A stretch of DNA of 35,501 nt from Dichomitus squalens LYAD-421 SS1 (lineage: Eukaryota; Basidiomycota; Agaricomycetes; Polyporales; Polyporaceae): the NCBI RefSeq assembly GCF_000275845.1, contig NW_006766887.1, positions 1,462,462 through 1,497,962 of the forward strand, given 5' to 3'. The first letter of the stretch is position 1, and the number at the start of each line of letters is the position of its first letter. The translations under genes and the position numbers were made by a program. Positions 1 through 10,292 of the stretch are shown one piece after another. Under the pieces are notes generated by a model, which saw nothing but the letters and a program-made list of their open reading frames with translations, was not told the DNA's origin and did no database searches.

Positions 1-128
1 TCTGCAGCGCCGATCTTTCTGTAACTTCGCAAAGTGTTCTGAACATTCTCAATAAACTTTCTTGTTCAGTCTCCGAAGGGTTCCGGGTTGCAGTATTCGA
101 AAGATAGGAAGAGGTCTCTCGAGCGTGA

Positions 129-386
129 CATTCAGCCACTGACCGAGATAAAGCTGACTTTCAATCTGAGCGCTTCGACAATGTTGCCCCGGCCAACTTC
201 GCTATCAAACGACTGATAACAGCGGTGTTTGAATCGGCAGTCTTCGGCATTGTGACCATCCATGACAATCTATGGGCGCTTTTCCGTAGCTTCTGGGGTC
301 AGACGTGTAATTCCGCGATGCTCAATGCAAACCTCCACCGATTTTCTTCATATTTCACCCATATGTACTGTCCAGGATGCAAGTGA
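129..386 (+). other. Unrecognised open reading frame, possible gene remnant
   Basis: The frame is open from just after a TGA at 126-128 to a TGA at 384-386, about 85 codons. The only in-frame Met codons are near the 3' end, so it is an exon or relic rather than a full gene. The middle part reads as plausible protein with mixed hydrophobic and polar residues, including NFAIKRLITAVFES and NLWALFRSFWGQ. I do not recognise the family. A 17-bp piece of it (285-301) recurs at 453-469, which suggests local rearrangement. Confidence 0.2.
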
Positions 387-653
387 AGTGTGCGAAGTCT
401 GAAATGTATTGGAGAGGAAGGGAGGGAGATATCCATGAAATACGTTATGGGTCGTAGCTTCTGGGGTCATGCTAGTAAGTGAACTGCACCATAGAGGGCT
501 GTGTGATATTCTATACATGGACCTTTGGGGCAATTCATCCTGCAAATGTTAGTTGATTCCCCTTCAATTGGGGCTAAGTATAATTCACGCCAATTTTGAG
601 TGCCATGGCCAATCGAGCCAACCGTAGCCAACCATTTTGCACTTTTGCTGATG

Positions 654-773
654 CCAATGATGCTTCCCTTGTGGACCTTCGACCGACGATATCTCCTCGT
701 CCGCTGCACCAATTCACTTGCTTCTTGCAGATTCCTACTCTTTGGGCCTCCCCGCACATGCGCATATCGAATT
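654..773. repeat. Left arm of a perfect 120-bp inverted repeat
   Basis: This stretch is the exact reverse complement of 1620-1739; I compared all 120 bases. The two arms are separated by 846 bp. Similarity continues past the arms on their inner sides for about 60 bp, but only at roughly 70-80% identity. I see no flanking target duplication, so it does not look like a simple transposon end. Confidence 0.9.
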
Positions 774-1619
774 CGTAGCCGGATCCAACAGCCCTGTTGC
801 ACCAGACCCAGTTTGTGTCTCGTGCATTCTCTTTGGAGTTCAGACAACACGACTCATGAAAAGGCACGGTTAACTCTCCCGGAAACCATCGGATTCACGA
901 GGGTATTTTCTATTTAGGGGAGGACGTGAGAGGTCTGTGATCTTTTCAGAACTGCATTCTGCACGCAAGCGGCTTGGAGGTAGCATCCTGTGTGCTGTCA
1001 GGCTTTCTCGTCGTGTGCTCGTAGGCGTCACACTTGGTGAATACAACAGTCTGTAGATGCCCCGGTAGTCTTATGCAGTATTAGAGACATGTATTGTTGT
1101 TGTGGGACTGCTGGAGTAGTCATGAGAGGGTACCAGCCGAGATGTGTGTTACTACTACAGACAACTGTCGTTAACACTGATATCATTGGGGGTGCGCGCA
1201 CAGGCATACAGCAAGGGTAAGGAACATAATTGGAGCTAATTCATGGAGACTTTGACGATGCATGGTGGGGTGGCTTATGAGACACCTGCATAGAAGGGGG
1301 GGAGACGTGGAAAACAGAAACTCACTGTGCTCTACATACTATGCGCCATTCGCCACTCACTCTTCCCATGCAAATTTCAGGTGTCGCCGTGCATAAAAAG
1401 CAAAGGAGGCACGGTCGACACAGAGATGTTGCAAGAACCGGCAAACAGAATGGAAGTTGGACGTCCCATGCGTTATTTGCAGTGCTGGAATTGATAACAT
1501 ACCCTGAAGCCTGCTTTCCAATCCAAGTATTGAAGGTTTCAGAGGTGGCGCTTAGGGGGGACCCAGTGCGCGAGACGCGAATTGGGTCTGGCATAACAAG
1601 GGCATCGAAGTCCGCGACA

Positions 1620-1739
1620 AATTCGATATGCGCATGTGCGGGGAGGCCCAAAGAGTAGGAATCTGCAAGAAGCAAGTGAATTGGTGCAGCGGACGAGGAG
1701 ATATCGTCGGTCGAAGGTCCACAAGGGAAGCATCATTGG
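1620..1739. repeat. Right arm of a perfect 120-bp inverted repeat
   Basis: This is the reverse complement of 654-773 with no mismatch. A transcript crossing 654-1739 could fold into a 120-bp duplex with a loop of about 850 nt. The same short peptide frame can be read in both arms, but identity at the DNA level, including synonymous sites, is higher than coding constraint alone would give. Confidence 0.9.
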
Positions 1740-2533
1740 GTGTCGGACGCAGGTGTGGCGCGCGCATTTGTCGGCGCCCAAACGACAAGTGATTTGGAAA
1801 GCGCTGTAGGCATGGACAAACGATGCTGTTGAATGCCGAGGACTGCCCAGTGCGCGCCTAGGTTTCGTGAGTAGGATGCGGCAGAAGTTCGATCCTCCGA
1901 ACCCCTTGGCATTGAATTTGTCGGCAAGTGCGCCTAGAAAGTTTCAGTCTGAGCTGAAGCATGCGTTATACAGCAGAACACCAACTCACGATGCACTAGC
2001 CTTGATTATACAGGGCTAGATCTACAGTGTGTGGGTTACGGGCTCGCTCCCCTTGACTTCGTTCTTTCCAGATATACGCCGCGGCGCGCGCTCAACCCAA
2101 CATCCCTGACTCGTTTGCCGTGCACAACAGTAGTCCGTTTCTCTCCATCTACTTACCGTTGCAGAGGTCATGTCAAGTCTTAGCCATCGTCAATTGATCA
2201 GCACTACCTCGCATTTGCAGACAGACGACTCAAATCGCCTTCCCGGCCCGGGGGTGGCATCAACAAGAATGAGAGGCTTTCGTCGCACAGAGTGTATGTC
2301 TTGCTGCCACGATGGCGACGCTCCCTTTCTGTCGGCAGGCTGACGTCAACAAGAAGCCTACCTAGGCGGGCCATAGTCATGAATGTACAGAATGTGCCGC
2401 GCGTCGATGTATATGATGATGCCAGCATGTCGAAGCGCATACACACCCTTCTAACATCAACCGACTGATAGCTACATTGGGGCTGTCGATGATAGCATCT
2501 TCTTGTCCCTCCGATATGCGAGACCGGGTCTGA

Positions 2534-3127
2534 TCTATATGGGTCAAGATACTCAATGTGCCGTCTTGGATCCAGGACGATGACAACAGGGGCGTCACAG
2601 CCTACACGAACCAGCACGTTCACGAGCTATCAAGCGAGAACTGCAGAAGCGCACACGCTAACCGTGGGGCCAACAAATACGGCGTCGTTGGCGTTCCCCT
2701 TCTTGCTGGACATGCCACACTCATGCGTCGGTGCGACAGTAACATCTCGATCATCCTCAGCCCTGACACACTCGAGGACCGCTTCCTCAAGACGACTCCC
2801 TTGGACGCGCTCCGCTGGAGGTTGGAAGCAAACGGCGATCCGATCCTCACATCCCAAGAGTTCCAAGGGGACGCTTTGAAAGCGCGATCGCCATCTCTTC
2901 CTAGTATCACCAGTCGCTGTTCGCTTGCGCAACGTCAGGACAATCATACCCGATACCATCCTGCTGGAGCAATGCCGCATGTGCAGGAAGAACAATGGCG
3001 TGCACTCTGTGTATCCAGGAAGGACGCCTACAGATGCTTAGCTCTCCATGTTCTGATAGTCTGCGTGGAGCCCAGTACATGCGGGTCCGACATCGAAGCT
3101 TTCAAACATGACACGGTGTACCTGTGA
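2534..3127 (+). other. Unrecognised open reading frame, possible exon or relic
   Basis: The frame is open for about 197 codons from after a TGA at 2531-2533 to a stop at 3125-3127. It has no ATG in its first part; the nearest candidate start is a GTG, so as it stands it is not a complete gene. The segment with GVVGVPLLAGHATLM followed by SIILSPDTLEDRFLKTTPLD looks like folded protein, while the C-terminal third looks random. I do not recognise it. It may be the last exon of a gene whose earlier exons I cannot define, or a decayed copy. Confidence 0.22.
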
Positions 3128-3979
3128 CCACAACAGCTACTTGGTTGAGCATAATCACCCACAACATGTCCCGGTGGTCGAGTAGAGTGGAGCGCATTCC
3201 GCCAGATCATGATAGAGCGGTGATGGTTTGAACCACATAGCTGGATTGTTCCACAGGGAACTTGAGCTCGTCATCAACGCCAAGTCTCATGCAAGCAGTG
3301 TGGCGCGCTCTGGAAGAGTAGGGACTCGGAGAGAGAGGTGGGCCTCCATTATGCCCGAGTGCACATTAAAGAACACGGCGCCCGAGTCTGCGTACCGCTC
3401 AGTGATCCAACTAAGCTGATGCAAGAAAATCGTCGGACGTTGTCGGCTATTGGACAAAGTGAGTCACTGAACGCTCTTTCGGCAGGACGTACACCCACAC
3501 CAAAACCATGACATGCCGCCGCGTCCTCATTCAGCGGGTATGATGTAGTACGTGGACGAGGCGCTGTTGGGACGGCCTCTGAGGCTTGCCGCAGCATTGC
3601 TCAGCACTGGAAGTCGACCCTGCACATATCGTCAGATCTCCGTGGTACTCTCAGCCTTCTTCCATAGCTAGCGCTTCCACCAGACAAACACCAGTACTGT
3701 AGGGCACCGAGATGCTGGGAGGAGCCAATGGCAGATCCCAGAGTGGGAGAAGGTCAATATGGCGAAGCTGAGTAATGAAATTGTTCCCTTTAGAGTCTGT
3801 CTGGGTGAAGCTCACATCGTTCGGCCGCTGTCCGGTTCAATGCATGTCCGAGTCAACATTTACAAGACTAACTGCGACACCTCTCGTAACATGTACCGCT
3901 GAGCAAACTCTGCGGGTTGTGTCATCGGCGTCTTGTCGCTATCAAATTTGACGGCCAGCTTGGACTTGGGGTTGGACGC
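3128..3979. other. Intergenic, no gene seen
   Basis: No convincing exon structure is visible on either strand. This is the 3' flank of the minus-strand lipase gene and probably contains its terminator, but I see no distinctive signal. Confidence 0.4.
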
Positions 3980-5244
3980 CTAGCACTGTATGGTCACTCC
4001 ATCGTACGGGCCCGGGTGCTGAGCAGCATCGAAGGTTGTTATGTTCACAGCGCCAGTGCTGCACTGATCACTGGGGTTATCCTGGCCTGATGAGATTTGC
4101 CATCAATGGACCGCGGGGATTACAACGGGACAAAGCATGGACATACCTGGGCAAGAGACCCAAACATCGTCATCGCGGATATGAACTTCACCGCTGGCGT
4201 GGTGGTACCCGAAGATCTCGATAGGAGGGAGAACTGGTACAGGATCTTCTTTGTTGTTGATGCGAGTGATGTTCATGTGCAATGAGTCGACGTAATTGGC
4301 CCAAGCTTGATCACCGACCTGGGGAAGTACATGAACTCGATTCGCGCTTCTGACAAAAGATCCCCTTACCCGAGGCGATGCATATCCGATGTAGCGAACG
4401 TTCACGTCCGAAGGCAGATGAAGGGGCAAGTACACGGCGTCCAAAAGGGCAATAGCAGCACCTGTACCGGAGCGTAAGCGAAGTCACAGGATTGCCCTGC
4501 TGTGAGTGAGAACTCACCAAGCGAGTGTCCCACAACGGTGACATTCTTGGTAGGATAGAGAGACAGCGCCTCTTCAACAGCGGCTAGTACTCCAGGAGCC
4601 GATCTGCAGGAAGACGATGAGGACAGTGCGATGGGATTGCCAAGGGGGGACATGCCTGCTTTGTGTTCCGGCGAAGCCCTGGTGGACACGAACAGATGGG
4701 TCGACACCGGGAAACAGTTCAGCATCGAGTTGTACGAGGGGTATATCCAAGTCGATGAGAACAGGGATGCTGCACCACAGTCTAGGATTCACGGCTGCTC
4801 CAGCAATTATAGGAACGTGACGTACATCTTGCTTACGTCCGTACCCTGGTGACCAACGACGACCACGTTGAGCGTGGGATCATATCCGACATACCCTGAT
4901 AGGAGGTCGAGGGTTAGCAAAGAACGGAATGCGACGACCGCCCTCTGCATAGCAAGATGCCTACAGAATTGAGTAAAGATGCCGTCTCCTCCGGAATCCA
5001 CGGGCTCGAAGGTAGGGTTAGCATCGCAGTTTTCGCCGCAGTTCCAAGCCTTGGTGGACGAGGGATTGCAGTTTGCAGTGCTCGCGTACCACGTATACGG
5101 CTTGAATGCGGCGATTTCCGCTGGAGGTAAGGGTATGATGGCATCTTGGCGGGCTGTCAGGGTATGCGGGGCAGGGACGGCTCGCACGCCGACGGAGATG
5201 GCGGAAAGGGCAAACAAGAGAGTGAACCAGGAGCTGGGAGCCAT
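3980..5244 (-). CDS. Secreted class-3 lipase (alpha/beta hydrolase)
   Basis: A predicted 306-residue extracellular lipase or esterase that hydrolyses acyl ester bonds. Seven exons on the minus strand: 5244-4965, 4895-4826, 4769-4656, 4603-4518, 4461-4370, 4318-4147, 4086-3980; all junctions keep frame. Residues 1 to about 22 form a signal peptide (MAPSSWFTLLFALSAISVGV), followed by a possible propeptide. Family landmarks are GHQGTD before the lid region, the nucleophile elbow GHSLG with Ser182, Asp239 in NKEDPVP and His260 in SGEVHI, forming the catalytic triad. The C-terminus ends in a Cys, as in fungal Lipase_3 proteins, and several Cys pairs suggest disulfides. Intron 3 (4655-4604) appears to use a GC donor. 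An upstream in-frame ATG at 5280 is less likely as start because it lies only about 10 bp below the TATA box. The exact substrate (triglyceride or feruloyl ester) cannot be told. Confidence 0.9.
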
Positions 5245-5290
5245 GCCGTTCGAGGGAGCTGGTCTGATGAATTCTGCCATCGTAGGCTTG

Positions 5291-5298
5291 CTTTTATA
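5291..5298 (-). promoter_or_regulatory. TATA box of the lipase gene
   Basis: Read on the minus strand this is TATAAAAG. A start site about 30 bp downstream would fall near 5266, between the two candidate ATGs (5280 and 5244). That favours 5244, which also places the hydrophobic signal peptide directly at the N-terminus. Confidence 0.6.
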
Positions 5299-6271
5299 CC
5301 TGTGTTTTTGAGACGCATCTAACAATAAACGTTGCAGTGACGATATGGATACCTGTAATGCAACGATGAGGACTGTCATGATGTACGAGAACCTGTCCAA
5401 TGCCTGGGCGTCTCCTGACCAGATATGAGCGACCTGACGGTGTATTGTTCGGCAGCATTCACAGAGAGCGTCTGTATTGTCATCTGCAGGCAGAGAGAAT
5501 GATGAGGCCGTGCGGAAGCGAGATGATCGTCGGTCATAGAAGACCTGGTGCAGTGACCCGTGCAGGACGCGCACACATTCGAGCCAATGCAGAGGGTGTC
5601 GTCCTTGTGATTAACACAGTGTCCCACGCAAGGGCAATGAGAAAATTTAGGCTATCTGAATGGCCCTCTGTGCATCGCCGTTGGCAGTCGCTTCGTGGTT
5701 CCAGAGTCGCCAAGGTGTTTAGTGTGCCGAGGTTCTGTATAGCGCCGACTGCGTCACATGTAATGGACAAAGGATGTCGGCCAAAGTTTGAGAAGCAGCA
5801 CTAGCAATGAGCTATGGAAGCACGAAGACTTGATGCACGGGCACAGGCGTCGAGTCCAGTAGATATGGCTTTCAGCTCAGGGTGAGCGTGCTGGCACGGC
5901 GCTAGTGTCCGGACCGGTATGTAAGGCGCTTCCGTGTTGGGCTTCGAGTCGCTGAATGCCGAGGACTGCGTAGCGCGCGCTGAAGTACTATGTGCACCAT
6001 GCACATCAGGGTATGCGTCCCTTATGTAGAAGCTCCTGCCACGGCGGTATACGCTCGAGTCGGCGGTAGAGACCCATACGAGACGCTGGTGTAACGTCGC
6101 TACGGTAAATCAGCAATCGTTCGTGATCAGCCAACAGTTGCAAGGCATTACATGGCATAAACACCACGATCTTTTTGAGTACCTGCATAGTACCGGGGAG
6201 CAACGTCACCAAAGGGATCAGAAAAGGACAGCCTCGAAGGTCTGCAAACGTACCGCTCCGTCAACAAGCGT
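5299..6271. other. Intergenic, upstream of lipase
   Basis: No gene recognised. It holds the promoter side of the lipase gene, the second copy of a 17-bp repeat (5953-5969; other copy 1830-1846) and short open frames without family features. Confidence 0.4.
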
Positions 6272-8168
6272 TCATTCTGCGTCTGACCAGGCCTCCTCTA
6301 TGTCCGGATCAGCGACACGATGATCCCTGAGAAGTGTGCGCTCTTCTCCTCCCATCATCGGCTCTCCGTTGGCGTCGTACCGGCACAATATATACTCTAT
6401 CGTCCATCCAGAAGGCCCCACATCCACAAAACATCCGATGGCAACTTGTCGGGAAATAGGACGCTCGACTTCTGCGCGAGACTTTACAACATGTTGCACG
6501 TAAGGGACCTCCTCTTCATAAGAGCAGAGCAGTCAATCTGCAAGTCAACTAGCATCGGGCACCACATGTTGCATTGTGCGCCTGCATCGACGGCCGGCTC
6601 GAGAGCGGAGAGAACGCTGCTGATAGGAACTTCATCGTCGAAACCTTGCGCCACCCGGAGGGCCTCGAGATGGGGGAATCCCGCAACGAAGCTATTGTCT
6701 GACGAGAACGGAGACCACCTCGAGGTAGAGAATCGAATCCAGAGCGTCCGGGCGGCCGTCAAGACAGGATGCACCGCAACTTCCGACATCAAGAAGGACG
6801 TCATTTCCTCCGCAATATCCTTGCGCGTCTTGCCGAACCTGTTACAGGGTTGCGCAACCTCGTATTCAGCTTTGCGAGACGCCGATGCATCTGCCAATTC
6901 CAATGCGAAAGCGCACGAATCCTTGCCCTCCTTAATGGTTAGCCGTACGTCGGTAGTCGTGCGGTCTCCCATGTGGCATCCAAGAAATGACGGAACTCAG
7001 AGGGATGTAGGCGACCCATCTGCACGGCGCAAGCGTCGGGAATGGTCAGGTGGTCTACCAGCGCGCGCCTCAACTGGCAGACGGTTCGGGTGAAGTAGCC
7101 CCCGGGATCGTCGATGTCCCCGTCGAACACGACAAGGCGCTCTAGATAGTCAAGCCGTACGTTTCCGCCGGCCCATCCGTCCACGTCTTCGGTCATCCCT
7201 CGATATTCTAGGCCGTCGAGCTCCGAAGAGACCAGTCTCGGAGTGTGCGGCAGTAAGACAAGCAGGTCCCCCAAAGAAGGTTCAAAGTCATCTCCCAAGC
7301 CTTCGAGCCTAAAATGTGTTAGAGCGGAGGAAAGATTTGTGGGAAAGAAGGAAGGGCGAAATAGTTGCAAGGTGAGTAGGCGATGACAAGAGCCGAAGAT
7401 GCGCTGGCCATGAGGCTGCATCCTCGGGAGTATCTTCACGGAACAGTGTTCAAGACTCGGGAGAGTGATGGAGATGAGCTCTTGTGAGCATGGGAGATCA
7501 TCAGCCGCGTAGACATAGATCTCGCGAACGCGGGAGGCGTGATCTACAAGGGCGTTCAGTACTGCAGGCCTCCCGAGATACACGTACAAGGGTCCACTGG
7601 TGCATCTGGAAAGATAGTGGACGTGCATGGCTCGTGGACCGTTTTAGTCGGGAGAGATGTAGAGTACTGTGGACCAGAGAGAAGGGGTGATGACGGCAAC
7701 ATCCCTCCAGTAGCGACAAACAGCGGTGATAGGAACAAGATCTTCGACATGGATGTGCCGGTCGGAGGAAGGGCGGAGCTCATCGGTGAGAGGCAACATA
7801 CGTGGAATGAAGAAGAAGATTAACCTCAGAACTTCGGATGGGAGGTGATTCGCTGGACAGAGAGCGTTTCTAAGGCATCGGGTGGCAATTGTCGTCCTTG
7901 TCAACAGCTCGTCGAGGTCTTCGAGCTACGACAGTCAGCGGAAATACGTGTGATAATGAAGCAAGCTACCTACTATCTCGATGGCTCCAATAATTCTGCG
8001 TTGATATAAACGAGGCGTTAGACTATTCCCCATCACTACAGCACAGACTGGTTACCTATTCCCGGCCTTGACGGCTTCATGCCATTGTTGAACAGTCCCA
8101 AGCATTGTCTGTGCAAGCGCCAGCACCAGAGAACCTGACTGGGAGCCTTCTTGTGTTCCTGTAGCCAT
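6272..8168 (-). pseudogene. F-box protein gene, disrupted
   Basis: An F-box/LRR-like gene of the basidiomycete type, with a good 5' structure but a broken body. Exon 1 (8168-8056) starts with ATG and encodes a helical N-terminus; exon 2 is a 22-nt exon (7995-7974); exon 3 starts at 7925. The F-box reads NHLPSEVLRLIFFFIP and continues to VCRYWRDVAVITPSLWST. An in-frame TAA then interrupts at 7646-7644, while coding continues in the same frame to 6939. A frameshift near 6965 moves coding to the frame ending at 6484, and another near 6500 to the frame ending at 6272. With three lesions the full protein cannot be made, although a short F-box-only protein is possible. An intact gene would encode an SCF ubiquitin-ligase adaptor. 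Sequencing errors could explain single lesions but hardly all three. Confidence 0.75.
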
Positions 8169-8525
8169 GTGCGATAACCAGGAAAGACTCCTTTTCGCTG
8201 TGGATGACCAAGACTCAGCTTTTGCGCAAGGACACTGAATTTACAGTCTTCTGACCGATTAGTTATGTGACCTACGTAAGGAGTTACAATTATTGGGGGG
8301 AAATGAGGTGTTCAAGGAAGGTGGCGCAAGACAACAGGGTGGCTTGACGAAACGTCTGAACCGCAGCAATATTTGCTCGTCTCCGAGCAACCACGATACC
8401 TTCCAAATTGGGCTCGGCGCCGATGTGCTCACTGCGGAGCCAATCCATGAAGAGTCGAGTATTCCTCTACCGTAGGCGACATCTGCCTTGCATATATGGA
8501 CAATCTCCATGTTCGCGATCAGACG

Positions 8526-8800
8526 TTATGTGCGATGCCGTGGGGCAGAGGAAAGAAGTCTCATCAGCGATATTTGGCTCCGGTAGCAAAATCTAGGAAT
8601 GCATTGACTTAGGGACTCTCGCGGCGCGTTTAGCGCGAGTAGTCTGCCAAACACTGGTATATGCGAAGCTTTGAGACATTGGGCTACGTTCATCCAAACG
8701 CTGGGACTCACCTGGAGCCAATTCCGACATACGCCCGCTGTTCCCCGATGGTACCGAAGTGTCCGTGATAGCTGGTAGGTATCAGTTCGCACCTTGGTCC
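8526..8800 (-). pseudogene. Possible F-box-like gene relic
   Basis: On the minus strand a frame contains VCRNWLQVSPSVWMNVAQCL. This resembles the second half of fungal F-box-like domains, where VCRxWRxVAxxTPSLW is common; compare the genes at 6272-8168 and 18025-20006. No start, no LRR-like body and no clean exon set can be found, so I take it as a fragment. It lies next to the larger F-box pseudogene, consistent with local duplication and decay. Confidence 0.3.
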
Positions 8801-8981
8801 GGTATCTGCTTGATATGCACGGTCTTCTGGCGACGCCGGTGTACAGCGCATGACGGTCATATAGTAAGGTGATTAGCATGCGAGTACTTAATAGGCCCAG
8901 TCGCCGTTTCCGCATGTATGTTCTCCACAGCACATAGCTTACAAGTATGGGATGACCCAGAACGCATCGTGCATTCCGCGA

Positions 8982-9931
8982 TCAATGCGTACCCTCTCCG
9001 CTCCTCAGGTTCATCCTCCTCTGAATTGCCGCCTTCACCTCCTCCCCTGGATCGCACTTCGTCAGCCGGTCGTAGTCGTACCACACCAGCACCGAGTCGC
9101 TCTCCGTTACGATCCTCCGCTGCGCGTACGACCATATCGCCCCCGCCATGAAAAAGTGCGTCTTAGCCGGGCGCGCAGGGGTCCCAGGTTCACGGTTCCG
9201 AGCGGCCGGGCCGGGGTGTGGCTTATGCGCGACGAGGAGCGTGTCCGGGAAGGTGACGGGGGCTTTGTAGTCGATAGAGATGGACTTGAGGATGAGCGAG
9301 ACGCCTTGGCCGCGGGTCATTTGCTCGGCCTTGGCGGGCCCTCCGAGCTCGTGGCCGAGGGCGTGCATCCAATGGATGCGGCCGGACTCGAGGAAGCGTA
9401 CTGCAGGTGGGGTGAGAGACAAAGAAATGAGCGGACAGAAGTCAAGGCGTACAGTACCGCACGTTGTTGACGTGTCTGTGCAATAGAGTGCGTTAGGCCA
9501 GTGAAAGGGCGACGGATGGTCTTGTAGTACTCACTGAAAGGCGTCGTGGTCTCCCCAAACCACCTTCTGCTCCCAGAAGCTCTCTGGGTCGTATCCGAGC
9601 TCTGCAAGCTTTGTGCGGCCCTCTTCCTCCGGCGATAGCGGCTCTTCCACAGGCGGGTCGGGTGAATCGGGCCCTTGTGTTCCTGGCGCGATGTGGTAGG
9701 GAGAACTTGGGTCACGGAACTTCTTCTGCAGAGTCTTCACCCAGGCACTTGCATCCGTCAGCTGAGTGTATGAACAGTATCAGAATACAACTAGTAGTCA
9801 CGTACCTCTATCGTGAACGAGGAATAGCGAGCACATGGGAGCGCGATGCGCGAACGTGCGATCTGCAAAGCTGCATCTCGGCCTGTGCGCCAGCCTGGCC
9901 GAAGTAGCCCATTGATGGCTGAGCAGTACAT
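8982..9931 (-). CDS. Hotdog-fold acyl thioesterase-like protein
   Basis: A predicted 264-residue protein of the 4HBT-like thioesterase superfamily, which hydrolyses thioesters such as acyl-CoA. Four exons on the minus strand: 9931-9806, 9761-9535, 9475-9453, 9400-8982; total 795 nt in frame. The N-terminal 40 residues are Arg-rich and low in acidic residues (MYCSAINGLLRPGWRTGRDA), which fits a mitochondrial presequence, though this is inference. The active-site region WGDHDAFQHVNN (residues 111-122) followed by RYLRFLESGRIHW is the family hallmark; its second half is encoded by a 23-nt exon. Later conserved parts include ISIDYKAPVTFPDTL and SDSVLVWYDYD. The gene is divergent from the TBCB gene with 361 bp between the two ATGs. 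Substrate is unknown. Confidence 0.85.
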
Positions 9932-10292
9932 TTCCCTATCACCTGACTACACGTTGGAAGGCAAGAAACAGGTTGACGAGGAAGATGAGCCGGTAAACAT
10001 GTCGGCAACGTGATGATGGCCGTACCGGAGCCCGCTCGCCACAGGCGCGGCCCCGCGTCGACGCGCACGACCGCTGCGATCCGACGACGACGAGACCGTC
10101 GCGCACATCCACCATCGACCACCCGTTACAGTCCTCGCCGTACGACTCGCTACTCCGTCATCGCGTACCTTATCGTCCATTCCAAAACGAAGTCAAAGTC
10201 CACGCGACGCGATTATGAGGCCTTCACAACCGATGCAAGTATCATCCGCGCCTCGCTTGATCTTGCGTTTCTTCTGAACGATCGACGACGCG
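9932..10292. promoter_or_regulatory. Shared divergent promoter, thioesterase / TBCB
   Basis: The 361 bp between the two opposite start codons must hold both promoters and both 5' leaders. I see no clear TATA box. It is rich in CGACG and CGTCG motifs between about 10030 and 10150. Co-regulation is possible but not shown by the sequence. Confidence 0.5.

Larger units (their letters stand above)
387..2533. other. Gene-poor left region outside the inverted repeat
   Basis: Apart from the 120-bp inverted repeat I find no open frame with recognisable domains or a consistent intron-exon structure. Short frames on both strands are typical of non-coding or decayed DNA. A 17-bp motif at 1830-1846 (TGAATGCCGAGGACTGC) recurs at 5953-5969 followed by a similar GC-rich tail, which suggests scattered relics of one repeat. 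Confidence 0.4.

Noticed and set aside
467..850. Possible retrotransposon polyprotein fragment on the minus strand
   Set aside because: The frame has no recognisable reverse transcriptase, integrase or RNase H motif; the only solid observation there is the inverted repeat.
5245..5280. Upstream in-frame ATG of the lipase (12 extra residues)
   Set aside because: The TATA box at 5291-5298 is too close for transcription to start before this ATG, and starting at 5244 gives a standard signal peptide.
6320..7093. A 257-codon plus-strand open frame
   Set aside because: It is antisense to the F-box pseudogene and has no domain or exon structure.
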